Shown here piece after piece: positions 45,902 through 55,250 of a DNA stretch of 64,000 nt (its first letter is position 1; every line of letters starts with the position of its first letter). The DNA is taken from assembly GCA_027494165.1 (NCBI GenBank), contig JAOSJM010000001.1:1682001-1746000 (forward strand), in the 5' to 3' direction. The notes under the pieces were generated by a model. That model saw only the letters and a list, made by a program, of their open reading frames with translations. It ran no database searches and was not told the origin of the DNA. The DNA comes from Acidimicrobiia bacterium. Its GTDB lineage: Bacteria; Actinomycetota; Acidimicrobiia; IMCC26256; JAOSJM01. The position numbers were made by a program, and so were the translations under genes.

Positions 45902-47513
45902 CCCGCCCGAGCAACCGGGCCTCGAGCCGGTCGACGGCACCGTCCTCGTCGTCGACGACGACGAGGCCGTCCGCCGCTTCTTCGTCCGGGCCCTGCGGCG
46001 GGCCGGGCTGGCCACCGTCGAGGCCGCCGACGGGCAGGAGGGGCTGGAGGCCGTCGCGCGCGACCTCCCCTCGGTGGTCCTCCTCGACAGCCACATGCCC
46101 GGGCTCACCGGCCTGGAGATGCTCCGCGAGCTCCGGCGGGAGACCCGGACGGCCACCCTCCCCGTGATCCTCGTCACCGGTCAGGCCGACATCGACGACC
46201 GGGTCGGGGGGTTGGAGGCCGGGGCGAACGACTACGTCACGAAGCCGGTCCACCCCGAGGAGCTCGTGGCCCGGGTCCGGGCCCAGCTCAGGGGCCAGGG
46301 CGCCTGGCGCGCCGCCATGGAGCGCCGGTGGGAGGAGCGGGCGTCGATCGTCGACGCGCTCACCGCCATCCCGCTCGACGGCTCGGCCGAGGACATCGGG
46401 GAGCTCGTCTGCCGGGAGCTGGCCGCCCGCTCCCGGAGCGACAGCGCGGCCATCTTCGTCGTGACCGGTGACGAGCAGGTCGCCCCGCTCGCCGGCGCCG
46501 GGTTCCCCGGACCCTTCACGAGCGCCGGCCGGGCCCTCGCCGACGGGCTGGGCCAGACCCTTCGGGGCCGGGCTCCCGAGGGGGCCTTCACCTACCGGGC
46601 CTCCGGGATGGGGCCCCTGATCGACGGGACCCCGCTCGCCTGCGCCCCGCTGCGGATCCGGGGCAAGCTGCTCGGGCTCCTCGTGCTGGGGACCACGACG
46701 CCGGCCGAGCCGGGCGCGCTGGCCGGCAACACCCTCGCCACGGCCATCGACCTGGCTCCGGTGGTCGCGGCGCTGCTCGCGCCGGCGCTCGAGCACCACG
46801 GCTCGCTGGCGGGCCCCCGCCACGTCATCCAGCGGGTGGTGGTCGAGCGGTCGTTCGGCACGGTCTTCCAGCCCGTGGTGTCCTTCGAGGACTGGCAGAC
46901 CGTGGGCTTCGAGGCGCTGACCCGGTTCTCCGACGGCGTCCGTCCCGAGATCCGCTTCGCCGAGGCCGGCCGGCTGGGGATCGGTCCCGAGCTGGAGCAG
47001 GCGACGATCGAGCACGCGCTCGCCGAGGCGACCCGCCTGCCCGAGGGCCTCTTCGTGAGCCTGAACGTCTCGTCGACGCTCCTCGTCACGAGCGACCTCG
47101 TCAACGACCTGCTGTCGGCCCACGACCGGCCGCTCGTGCTCGAGCTCACCGAGCAGGAGCGGGTCGAGGACTACGAGGCGCTCCGCCGCGCCCTGCAGCG
47201 TCTCAAGCCCGGGACGCGCCTCGCCGTCGACGACGCCGGGGCCGGGTACGCGAGCCTCCGGCACATCCTCGCCCTGCACCCGGCGTTCATCAAGCTCGAC
47301 GCGAGCTGGGTCCGCGACCTCGACCACGACAGCGCCCGGCAGGCCCTCGTGGCCGGGCTCGGCTACTTCGCCAGCTACACCGGCTGCCAACTCGTGGCCG
47401 AGGGGATCGAGACCGAGCGCGAGATGGCGGCCCTGCGCGACCTCGGGGTGCAGCTCGGCCAGGGGTACCTGTTCAGCATGCCGCTCCCCGCCGAGGAGCT
47501 GGCCCGGTCCTGA
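45891..47513 (+). CDS. Response regulator with REC, GAF-like and EAL domains (c-di-GMP phosphodiesterase)
   Basis: A 540-residue regulator. The receiver (about 15-135) has the acidic pair in VLVVDDDEAV, phospho-acceptor Asp in VVLLDSHMPG, and TKPVHPEE. A GAF-like middle part follows. The EAL domain (about 305-540) keeps the catalytic set: FEALTRF, SLNVSS, LELTEQ, AVDDAGAGYASL, IKLDASWV, VAEGIETE and LGQGYLFS. It should hydrolyse c-di-GMP when phosphorylated by the kinase encoded just upstream (GTG start overlapping it by 11 bp). The loop DDFGTG is DDAGAG here, a mild deviation. Confidence 0.9.
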   Translation: MGADPPEQPGLEPVDGTVLVVDDDEAVRRFFVRALRRAGLATVEAADGQEGLEAVARDLPSVVLLDSHMPGLTGLEMLRELRRETRTATLPVILVTGQADIDDRVGGLEAGANDYVTKPVHPEELVARVRAQLRGQGAWRAAMERRWEERASIVDALTAIPLDGSAEDIGELVCRELAARSRSDSAAIFVVTGDEQVAPLAGAGFPGPFTSAGRALADGLGQTLRGRAPEGAFTYRASGMGPLIDGTPLACAPLRIRGKLLGLLVLGTTTPAEPGALAGNTLATAIDLAPVVAALLAPALEHHGSLAGPRHVIQRVVVERSFGTVFQPVVSFEDWQTVGFEALTRFSDGVRPEIRFAEAGRLGIGPELEQATIEHALAEATRLPEGLFVSLNVSSTLLVTSDLVNDLLSAHDRPLVLELTEQERVEDYEALRRALQRLKPGTRLAVDDAGAGYASLRHILALHPAFIKLDASWVRDLDHDSARQALVAGLGYFASYTGCQLVAEGIETEREMAALRDLGVQLGQGYLFSMPLPAEELARS

Positions 47514-47540
47514 GCCCGGCCGCCCGGAGATGCCCTCGCG

Positions 47541-49237
47541 TCATCGGGCGCGCAGGAACCACCCGCGCGGGTCCCAGCCCCGCAGCGCCGCCAGCTCCTC
47601 GGCGCCCGGCGCGGGGAGCTCGGCCACGTCCGCGGCGATCGCCAGCTCCCAGCCGCAGGCGGCCCGGGCCGCGGCCACCCGGTCGGCGACGGAGCCCGGC
47701 CCCCGGGGCACGGCGGTGAGGACGAGCTCCCCGCCGTCGAGGACCCCGGGCTTCTCGAGCAGGCCCAGGTCGGTGACGAGGGCCCGGACCGTGTGACCCG
47801 GCGACGTCACGTACCCGCACCGGTCCGGGGTCCGCTGGGGGTGAGCGTCGCCACCACCACCGACTCGGCCGCCACGCTGGCCACGTCGTTGCCCCCGCCC
47901 GACCCCACGAGGAAGGGCCCGCCGGGGACGAGCGTGGAGTTCACGTTCCCCCACCGGTCGACCTGGGCCCCGCCCAGGCACGCCACCGTGGTGGTCCCCG
48001 GACCCCCGACGAGCGTCCCGAGCACCATCGAGGCGTCCGCGAGCATCGCCGCCGACGGGAAGTTGCGGTGGTTGAGCACGAACGGGTCCGCGGGCGTGGG
48101 CTCGTAGCCCCACAGGCCGATCTCGGCCGTGAGCTGCACGTGGGAGCCCGCGGCCCGGGCCCGGCGCACGCCGAGCCAGGCCGACAGGTTGGCCACGCCC
48201 GCCCCCGCGAGCACCGCGTCGGCCCCGAGGGCCAGCACCCGCTCGGCGAGGTAGCGGGCCCCGAACGTGGCGGCCGCCTCCCAGCGGTTCGGCGGGGCGT
48301 CGAGGTCGGGCGGGAAGGCCACCTGGTCGTCACGCCAGGACCCCGGGTCGGCGCGACCGCGCAGGAAGCGGATCCGGTCGGCCCCGAGCCGGTCGAGGTA
48401 CTCCCCGTGGTCGGCCACCTCGAGGACCCGGTGGCGGACCCACGCGTCGAAGTCGTCGCGGCGGGTGGCGTCACGGGCCTCGACCCAGAACTCGTAGTCC
48501 TCGCCGTACCCCTCGACGGGTAGGCCCCGGGCGAACAGCCCGCCCGGGTGGGCCCCCATCGGCACCTCGCAGACCGCCAGGACCCGGTGGGCGGGGATGC
48601 GGACCTGCGGCGACCAGTCCGTGAGGTCGTCGACCACCCGCTCCACGGTCACCACCGCTCCCCGCCGGGCGGCCAGGGCCCCCCACACGCCCTCGAGCAG
48701 CGGCGGGTTCACCGCCACGTTCCCCTCGCGGTCGGCGACCGCGGCGTGGAGCAGGGCCACGTCGGGCACGAGGGGCGCGAGCAGGCCGACCTCGCCGAAC
48801 GGCGTGTCCACGCGGGCGTACCCCGGGTTCTCCTCCATCGAGGACCGGTGGATCGACCGGGTCGTCACCGCCGGCAGGCCACGCGCCGCGGCCTCGAGCC
48901 GCTGCGCGAAGGCGAGGAAGGACCAGTGCTCGACCTCGACCTCGCCCCGCTCGTAGGCCGCGGCGAAGATCGGGTTGGGCGTGAAGTTGGGGAAGGTGTC
49001 GCCCGAGTAGCCGGTGACGACCCGGCGCACCATCCCGCCACGGAAGAAGAGCGTCCCCAGGCTCGACAGGCTCAGCATGACGAGGGTGAATCCCGGGTCT
49101 CGCCCCCACCACTGGCGGACCACCTCGTAGGCGGCCGCGGTCCAGCGGGTGTGGCCCACGACCAGGTGGAGGGCGTCGCCGGGCCGCACGTGCTCGGCCA
49201 CCGCGTCGCGCAGCGAGGGTCGTCGGTCGACCGGCAT
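47541..49237 (-). CDS. Fused CoA-transferase alpha-beta protein (IpdA-IpdB-like); one frameshift
   Basis: A family I CoA-transferase of about 565 residues that fuses both subunits. Residues about 1-285 resemble the alpha subunit (VRPGDALHLVVGHTRWTAAA, RRVVTGYSGDTFPNFTPNPI, VALLHAAVADREGNVAVNPP). From about 300 the beta subunit follows (ERVLALGADAVLAGAGVANL, TAEIGLWGYEPTPADPFV, SGGGNDVASVAAESVVVATL). In mycobacteria IpdA and IpdB are separate and hydrolytically open the last steroid ring. The frame breaks at about 47840 in a C run; one lost C joins VATLTP to QRTPDRCGYVTSPGH. It follows a FadE gene by 10 bp. A ring-opening role is inferred. Confidence 0.83.
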
Positions 49238-49247
49238 CGCGCGGACG

Positions 49248-50348
49248 CTAGACGGGATCGAGGATCAGGTCGGCGAGGCGATGACGCTGGAAGCCCTGGT
49301 AGCCGAGCAGGGCGTCGTTCATCTTGGCCCGCTTGTAGAAGAGGTGGGCGTCGCAGTCCCAGGTGAAGCCGACCCCTCCGTGGATCTGGATGTCCTCGCC
49401 GGACACGTGCACCGCGGCCTCGGCGACGTAGCCCTTGGCCATGGCCGCGGCCCGCTCACGAGCGGGGTCGTCGGCGTCGGACGCCCAGGCCGCGTAGTGC
49501 ACCCCCACGCGGGCCAGCTCCACCCGGTGGAGCATGTCGACGGCCTTGTGCTTGATGGCCTGGAAGCTGGCGATGGGCCGGCCGAACTGGACCCGGTGCC
49601 TGGCGTACTCGACGGCCAGCTCCCACGAGCGCTCCGACGCCCCGACCAGCTCGGCGCACAGCATCACCGCGGCGTCGTCGACGACGCGCCGCCACAGGGC
49701 CGTGTGGTCGCCGCCCGGGCCGACCGGGACCGCCCGGCGCCCGTCGAGCACCAGCCGGGCGACCTTCCGGGTGGGGTCCAGGGCCGGGACGGGCTCGGCC
49801 CCCGGGGCCTGGAGCAGGAACGTCCCGAGCCCCTCCTCGGTGCGGGCCACCACGAGGGCCCAGTCCGAGGTGTGACCGTCGAGGACGATCGGCTTGTGCC
49901 CGGTGAGCAGCCAGTCGGGCCCCCGGCGCCGGGCCCGGGTCCGGATCCGGGTGACCGGGTCGCCGTGGCCCTGCTCCTCGAGGGCGACCGTCCCCCGTAC
50001 CGTCCCCGAGGCGAGGGCCGGGAGGAGGTCGGCGACGCCGAGGCGGGAGGCGGCGAGCGTGGCGAGCACGGCCGAGGAGAAGAAGGGCCCGGGGAAGGGC
50101 ACCCGGCCCATCTCCTCGAGCACGACCACCATGTCGACGAGGCCGAGGCCGAGCCCGAGCCCGCCGTGCTCCTCGGGGACGAGCAGGCCGGGCCAGCCCA
50201 GCTCGGCGATCCGCCCCCACATCCCGGGCGTGATGCCCGCCTCGTCGTCGGCCATGGCGCGCACGTAGCCGCCCGGGGCCTGCGCCGCGAGGAAGCCGCG
50301 CACGGCGTCTCGCAGGGCGTCCTGCTCGGGGCTGAAGGTGAAGTCCAC
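49248..50348 (-). CDS. Acyl-CoA dehydrogenase, FadE beta-type
   Basis: A 366-residue ACAD-family protein starting VDFTFSPEQDALRDAVRGFL from a GTG with GAGGAG upstream. It has EEHGGLGLGLGLVDMVVVLE, EYARHRVQFGRPIASFQAIK and HGGVGFTWDCDAHLFYKRAK. No catalytic Glu motif (YEGT or HER type) is present, as in the non-catalytic partner of actinobacterial heterotetrameric ACADs. The divergent ACAD at 50441 has the HER motif and is the likely partner; both lie around one CTGAC operator. The fused IpdAB-like gene follows 10 bp downstream. Confidence 0.87.
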   Translation of the reverse strand: MDFTFSPEQDALRDAVRGFLAAQAPGGYVRAMADDEAGITPGMWGRIAELGWPGLLVPEEHGGLGLGLGLVDMVVVLEEMGRVPFPGPFFSSAVLATLAASRLGVADLLPALASGTVRGTVALEEQGHGDPVTRIRTRARRRGPDWLLTGHKPIVLDGHTSDWALVVARTEEGLGTFLLQAPGAEPVPALDPTRKVARLVLDGRRAVPVGPGGDHTALWRRVVDDAAVMLCAELVGASERSWELAVEYARHRVQFGRPIASFQAIKHKAVDMLHRVELARVGVHYAAWASDADDPARERAAAMAKGYVAEAAVHVSGEDIQIHGGVGFTWDCDAHLFYKRAKMNDALLGYQGFQRHRLADLILDPV

Positions 50349-50391
50349 GCGTCCGGGCTCCTCGGAGGGTGCGGAACCGGTCTTCCGAAAC

Positions 50392-50407
50392 CTGACATGC
50401 ACGTTAG
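50392..50407. promoter_or_regulatory. CTGAC-N6-GTTAG operator between divergent ACAD genes
   Basis: CTGACATGCACGTTAG is an inverted repeat with one mismatch (GTTAG instead of GTCAG). It lies between the two divergent ACAD genes (starts at 50348 and 50441) and 21 bp upstream of the -10-like TACGCT (50429-50434) of the rightward gene, which is 6 bp before its ATG. Confidence 0.6.
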
Positions 50408-50440
50408 TCTTCCGGTCCCACCTGCCGCTACGCTGCCGGC

Positions 50441-51666
50441 ATGGACTTCGCGTACACCGCCGACGACCTCGCCTTCCGCGAGGAGCTGCGGGCCTGGCTC
50501 GACGAGCACCTGCCGAAGTTCCTGGCCGAGTGGGGGGCCGAGGAGGACTCCGGAGCGGAGGGCGGCGAGGGGGCCGGCCGCCGGGGCATCGCGCGCACGC
50601 AGGCCCGCCGGCGCGAGTGGCAGCGGCGCCTGCACGAGGGGCGGTGGGCGGCCATCAACTGGCCGGCGAGCTGGGGCGGTCGCGAGGCCACGCCGACCCA
50701 GAACCTCATCTACTCCGAGGAGATGGCACGGGTCCGGGCCCCGGGGATCTTCAACGCCAACGGGATCTGGCAGATCGGGCCCATGATCATCCGCTGGGGC
50801 ACGCCCGAGCAGCAGGAGCGCTGGCTGCCCGGCATCCTCGACGCCGACGAGCACTGGTGCCAGGGCTTCACCGAGCCCGAGGCCGGCTCCGACCTCGCCA
50901 ACCTGCGCACGACGGCCGTGCGCGACGGCGACGCGTACGTGGTGAACGGCCAGAAGATCTGGATCACCACGGCCCACCTCGCCCGCTGGGGCCTGTTCCT
51001 GCTCCGCACCGATCCCACGGCGATCGAGCGGGGCGCGAAGCACGAGGGCATCACCGCGTTCGTCGTCGACATGGAGACCCCGGGCATCGAGTGCCGGCCG
51101 ATCAAGGACATCGTCGGCGACGAGATGTTCGACGAGGTGTTCTTCACCGAGCGCGCGTGCCCGCCGACTGCCGACTCGGCGGCGAGGGCGAGGGCTGGCA
51201 GGTGGCCATGGGCACGCTCGGCCACGAGCGGGTCGGCACCGCCGGGCTCGCCATCGCCATGGCTGCCGACCTCCAGGCGATGGTCTCGGCCGCCCGGTCG
51301 GTGAACCCCGGCGCCCTCGACGACCCCGCCATCCGGGAGCGGATCGCGAGGGCCTGGACCGACATCGAGCTCACCAAGCTGCTCAACTACCGGGCCCTCA
51401 CCAAGATCCTCCGGGGCGAGAGGAACTGGCCCGAGGTCCCCCTGGCCAAGCTCCAGTGGTCGTACCTGGCCCAGACCCTCGCCGAGCTCGCCGTCGACCT
51501 CCTCGGCCCGGCGGGGGTGCTCGCCCGGGGCGGGCCCGACGCGGTCGACGGCGGGAGCTGGACCCGGCTCTACTCGTTCCAGCGCTACACCACGATCGGT
51601 GCGGGCGCGACCGAGGTCCAGAAGAACATCATCGCCGACCGGGCCATCAAGCTGCCGCGGCGGTAG
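50441..51666 (+). CDS. Acyl-CoA dehydrogenase, FadE alpha-type; one frameshift
   Basis: An FAD-dependent ACAD of about 408 residues: MDFAYTADDLAFREELRAWL, CQGFTEPEAGSDLANLRTTA, NGQKIWITTAHLARWG, and TTIGAGATEVQKNIIADRAI near the end. The usual Glu is Ala (GAGATE); the IVD-type Glu is in MGTLGHERVGTAG. The frame breaks at about 51148; one lost G joins EVFFTE to ARVPADCRLGGEGEGWQ. The ATG is 6 bp after a TACGCT element, with no SD, consistent with a leaderless message. It precedes an LLM oxidoreductase gene by 28 bp. Confidence 0.88.
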
Positions 51667-51694
51667 GAGCGCAACCGGGGCCCGGGGGACCACC

Positions 51695-52567
51695 GTGAAG
51701 CTGGGGATCGTCACGCCGGTCGTCACGCTCAACCCGCGAGCCCACGCGCCCTGGGAGGAGACCGCCGGCGTCGACGAGCTCGTCGCCGTCGCCCGCGAGG
51801 CCGACGGCCTCGGCTACGACTTCCTCACCTGCTCCGAGCACGTCGCCGTCCCCGAGGCGGTGGCCCCGCTGCGCGGCTCGCGCTACTGGGACCCGGGCGT
51901 CACCCTCGGCTTCCTCGCCGCGGTGACCGAGCACGTGCGCCTGGCCACCTACGTCCTCGTGCTCGGCTACCACCACCCCCTCGAGCTGGCGAAGCGGTAC
52001 GGCACCCTCGACCGGGTCTCGGGTGGCCGCCTGGTGCTCGGGGTCGGGGTCGGGTCGCTACGGGAGGAGTTCGAGCTCCTCGGGGCCGACTTCGAGGGCC
52101 GGGGCGAGCACGCCGACGACGCGCTGCGGGCCCTGCGGGCCTCGCTGTCGCGGCCGCGGCCCGCCTACGCCGGGTCCCACCACGCCTTCGACGGCTTCGT
52201 CGTGGACCCCTGCGCCGTGCAGGCCCGCGTACCGATCTGGGTCGGCGGCCGCACGGCCCGCTCGCTGCGCCGCGCCGTCGAGCTCGCCGACGGCTGGAGC
52301 CCCTTCCAGGTCGAGCCCGAGCAGGTGGCGGGCTGGCTGGCCCGGGCCCGGGACACCGAGGCCTGGGAGCGGCGGGCCCGCCCCCTCGAGGTCGTCGTCC
52401 AGGCCCGCCACCTCGACCCGGTGGGCGAGCCTGGCGCCACGAGAGACGCGGTCGCGCGGCACGGGGCCGCGGGGGCGACCGCGCTGGCCCTGCGGTTCAC
52501 CAGCCGCTCCGCCGGCCACCTCCTCGAGCAGCTCCTCGCCATGCGGGAGCTCGTGGCCACGGCCTGA
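51695..52567 (+). CDS. LLM-class (F420-dependent type) oxidoreductase
   Basis: A 290-residue TIM-barrel flavin/F420 oxidoreductase of the luciferase-like family. It begins VKLGIVTPVVTLNPRAHAPW, with ADGLGYDFLTCSEHV, VRLATYVLVLGYHHPLELAK, DRVSGGRLVLGVGVGSLREE and VPIWVGGRTARSLRRAVELA, all standard for the family. The GTG at 51695 follows a G-rich stretch. Actinobacterial members commonly use F420; FMN use cannot be excluded. Being cotranscribed with an ACAD it may reduce or oxidise a ring or side-chain intermediate. Confidence 0.88.
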   Translation: MKLGIVTPVVTLNPRAHAPWEETAGVDELVAVAREADGLGYDFLTCSEHVAVPEAVAPLRGSRYWDPGVTLGFLAAVTEHVRLATYVLVLGYHHPLELAKRYGTLDRVSGGRLVLGVGVGSLREEFELLGADFEGRGEHADDALRALRASLSRPRPAYAGSHHAFDGFVVDPCAVQARVPIWVGGRTARSLRRAVELADGWSPFQVEPEQVAGWLARARDTEAWERRARPLEVVVQARHLDPVGEPGATRDAVARHGAAGATALALRFTSRSAGHLLEQLLAMRELVATA

Positions 52568-52615
52568 CCCCTCCGGACCCGTGCCGGCCCGCACGCTACG
52601 CTCGTCGTCGCCAAT

Positions 52616-52631
52616 CTGACACGCCGGTCAG
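52616..52631 (+). promoter_or_regulatory. CTGAC-N6-GTCAG operator upstream of the fused ETF gene
   Basis: CTGACACGCCGGTCAG is a perfect 5-bp-arm inverted repeat. It lies 55 bp before the ATG at 52686 and just downstream of a -10-like TACGCT (52597-52602), a position suited to block elongation or initiation. Confidence 0.7.
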
Positions 52632-52685
52632 GTCCGGTTCACCGCCCCGCCGCCGCGCTCCACTCCCGAAGGGCCCGCCGAGCTC

Positions 52686-54520
52686 ATGGTCCCCTCCGCC
52701 GACGCCACCGCCGACGCTCCCGCCCCCGCCCGGCCGCTGCGCGTCGCGGCGCTGGTGAAGCAGATCCCCCGGTTCGAGGTGATGGAGCTGGGCCCCGACG
52801 GGCGCCTGCGCCGCGAGGGCCTGGAGCTGGAGATGAACCCGTACTGCCGGCGGGCCGTCGCCGAGGGCGTCGAGCTGGCCCGGGCGACCGGCGGCACGTG
52901 CACGGTCCTCACCCTGGGCCCACCGTCCGCCGAGGACGTGCTGCGCGAGGCCGTGGCCTGGGGCGCGGACGCGGGGGTCCTCGTGACCGACCCCGCCTTC
53001 GCGGGCTCCGACACGCTCGCCACCGCCCGGGCCCTGGCCGCCGCGCTCCGGCGGGAGGGCCCCTTCGACCTCGTCCTCGTGGGGCGCAACTCGGTCGACG
53101 CCGACACCGGTCAGGTCGGCCCCGAGGTCGCCGAGCTCCTCGACCTCCCCTTCGCGACGGCGGTGCGGGAGCTGGAGCTGCGGGGCGGCACCGTCGCCGT
53201 CCGCTGCGAGCACGACGACGGGTGGGTCGAGGCCGAGGTGGACCTCCCCGCGGTGCTCTCGACGGCCGAGCGCCTCTGCGATCCCTGCAAGGTGCCCCCG
53301 GAGGGGCGGGCGAGCGTGCCGGCCGAGCGGCTCCGCCGCCTCGCGGCCGCCGACCTCGGCGAGGGCCCGTGGGGGCAGGAGGGCAGCCCGACCTGGGTGG
53401 GGCCGGTCCGGGTCCACGAGGTGGAGCGGCTGCGCCACCGCCTCGACGCCGACGTCGAGAGCCAGGTGCGGGCCGCGGTCGGGGTGCTCGTCGAGCGCGG
53501 CGCGCTCGACCCGGCCCTCGATCACCTCGCCGACGTCGGTGAGGTCCCGGCCCCGACCGGCGGCCACGGACCGGCCGTCGGCGTCGTGGTCGAGCCCGAT
53601 CGCGCCCACCTCACCCGCGAGCTCCTCGGGGCCGCGGCCGGCCTGGCGGCCGAGCTCGGCGGCCGGGTGGTGGCGACCGCGGTGGGAGCCGCCGACCCGG
53701 CGGAGCTGGGCTCCTGGGGTGCCGACCAGGTCGTGCTGCTCGAGATCGTGGGCGCGGTCGTCGAGGAGGACGTGGCGCGCGGGATCGGCGACTGGGCCGG
53801 CCGGGCGACCCCCTGGGCGATCCTCGCGCCGAGCACCGCCTGGGGCCGCGAGGTGGCCGGGCGGGTGGCCGCGCGGCTCGGTGCCGGGCTCACCGGCGAC
53901 GCCGTGAGCCTCGAGACGTCCGACGGGCGCCTGGTGGCGTGGAAGCCCGCGTTCGGCGGCCAGCTCGTCGCGGCCGTCACGGCCACGTCCCCGGTGCAGA
54001 CGGCCACGGTGAGGGCCGGCGTGCTGCCCCGGCGCCGGCCCCGCGCCGCCGTCGCGCCGGTGACCCGCGAGCGGGTCGAGCAGCGGGGGCGGGTGCGGGT
54101 CGCCTCCCGGGTCCGCGACGACGACCTGGACGTGCTCGCCGAGGCCCCCGTGGTGGTGGCGGTCGGCCAGGCCGTCGGTCCCGACGAGTACGGCGCGCTC
54201 CAGCCGCTGCTCGACGTGCTCGGCGCCGAGCTCGGGGCGACCCGGAAGGTGACCGACCGGGGCTGGCAGCCCCGGGCCCGCCAGATCGGGATCACCGGCC
54301 GTAGCATCGCCCCCGGCTGCTCGTCTCGATCGGCGCCGGCGGCAAGTTCAACCACTCGGTCGGTTTCGTCGCCGCGGGCACCGTGCTGGCGGTCAACTCG
54401 GATCCCGCCGCGCCGGTCTTCGAGGTCGCCGACACCGGGATCGTCGGTGACTGGCGCGCGGTCCTCCCCCTGCTCGTCGACGAGATCGCCCGGGTCGGGC
54501 AGGACGCGCTCCGGTCCTGA
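52686..54520 (+). CDS. Fused electron-transfer flavoprotein, EtfB-EtfA; one frameshift
   Basis: A single protein of about 611 residues joins both ETF subunits and would carry electrons from the ACADs to the respiratory chain. The beta part comes first: VAALVKQIPRFEVMELGPDG, EMNPYCRRAVAEGVELA, DLVLVGRNSVDADTGQVGPE. After about residue 280 comes the alpha part: PWAILAPSTAWGREVAGRVA, and the FAD site GITGRSIAP, then LLVSIGAGGKFNHSVGF and AVNSDPAAPVFEVAD. The frame breaks at about 54310 in a C run; one lost C restores the FAD site. Normal ETFs are two genes, so the fusion is notable. The CTGAC operator precedes it. Confidence 0.87.
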
Positions 54521-54525
54521 GGCCT

Positions 54526-54546
54526 CCGAGGCCTAGGAGGCCTCGG
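54526..54546. terminator. Bidirectional hairpin terminator
   Basis: CCGAGGCC (54526-54533) pairs perfectly with GGCCTCGG (54539-54546) around a 5-base loop TAGGA. It lies between the convergent ETF and DoxX genes and covers the DoxX stop codon. Confidence 0.7.
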
Positions 54547-55056
54547 TCGGGGCCGGGGCGGGTGGGCGCCAGCACAGCGCGAGCAGCACGAGCGCTCCTC
54601 CCCCGCCGACGGCGAGGGTCGTCACCAGGCCGGCGAACCCCTCGAAGGTGACGTCGAGCGCGTGGTCCAGGGACCACTCGCCCGCGCCCATGGCCCCGAG
54701 CGCCACGGCGCACGCCGACAGGGTCATCACGTACTCCCACCCTCACCGGGCCGGAAGATGAAGAAGCCGTTGCCCCGGTGGTTCGTGATCCACGCCACGA
54801 GCATCACGCCGAGCACGCCGGCGGCCGCGAGGGGTGTGAGGAGGCCGAGGATCAGCATCGGCCCGACGGCGACCTCGGTGAGGCTGGCCAGCCAGGCGTG
54901 GAGGATCCCCGGGCGCATCCCGAGGCTCTCGAACCACCGGGCCGTGCCGGCGATCCGGCCGCCGCCCACGATGTGGTTCACCCCGTGGGCCAGGATCACC
55001 GCCCCGACCGTCACCCGCAGGACCAGCAAGCCGGTGTTCAGCGCGTCGACGTCCAT
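54533..55056 (-). CDS. DoxX-family membrane protein; one frameshift
   Basis: A four-helix membrane protein of about 174 residues. The start MDVDALNTGLLVLRVTVGAV is followed by AHGVNHIVGGGRIAGTARWF, TEVAVGPMLILGLLTPLAAA, and helices MTLSACAVALGAMGAGEW and GLVTTLAVGGGGALVLLALC. The frame breaks at about 54741; one lost G joins FFIFRPGEG to WEYVMTLSACAV. DoxX-like proteins sit in the membrane, often near redox enzymes, with mixed reported roles (thiosulfate:quinone oxidoreductase subunits, oxidative stress). No specific role is inferred. Confidence 0.82.
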
Positions 55057-55250
55057 CCGAGACGGCTCCTCCCCCTCCGTACCCCCCGGTGACCGGCTCC
55101 CCGGGCCGGAGCGGTCATCATCGCCCACCGCCGGGTTCCGGGGCGACCCCGTGATCCCTCAGGTCGGCCCGGCTCGTGCCGATCTTCACGAGTGACCACC
55201 ATGCGTGGTCACTCCGCGGACGGAACCGCGGGCGGCACGGAAGGACGTGG

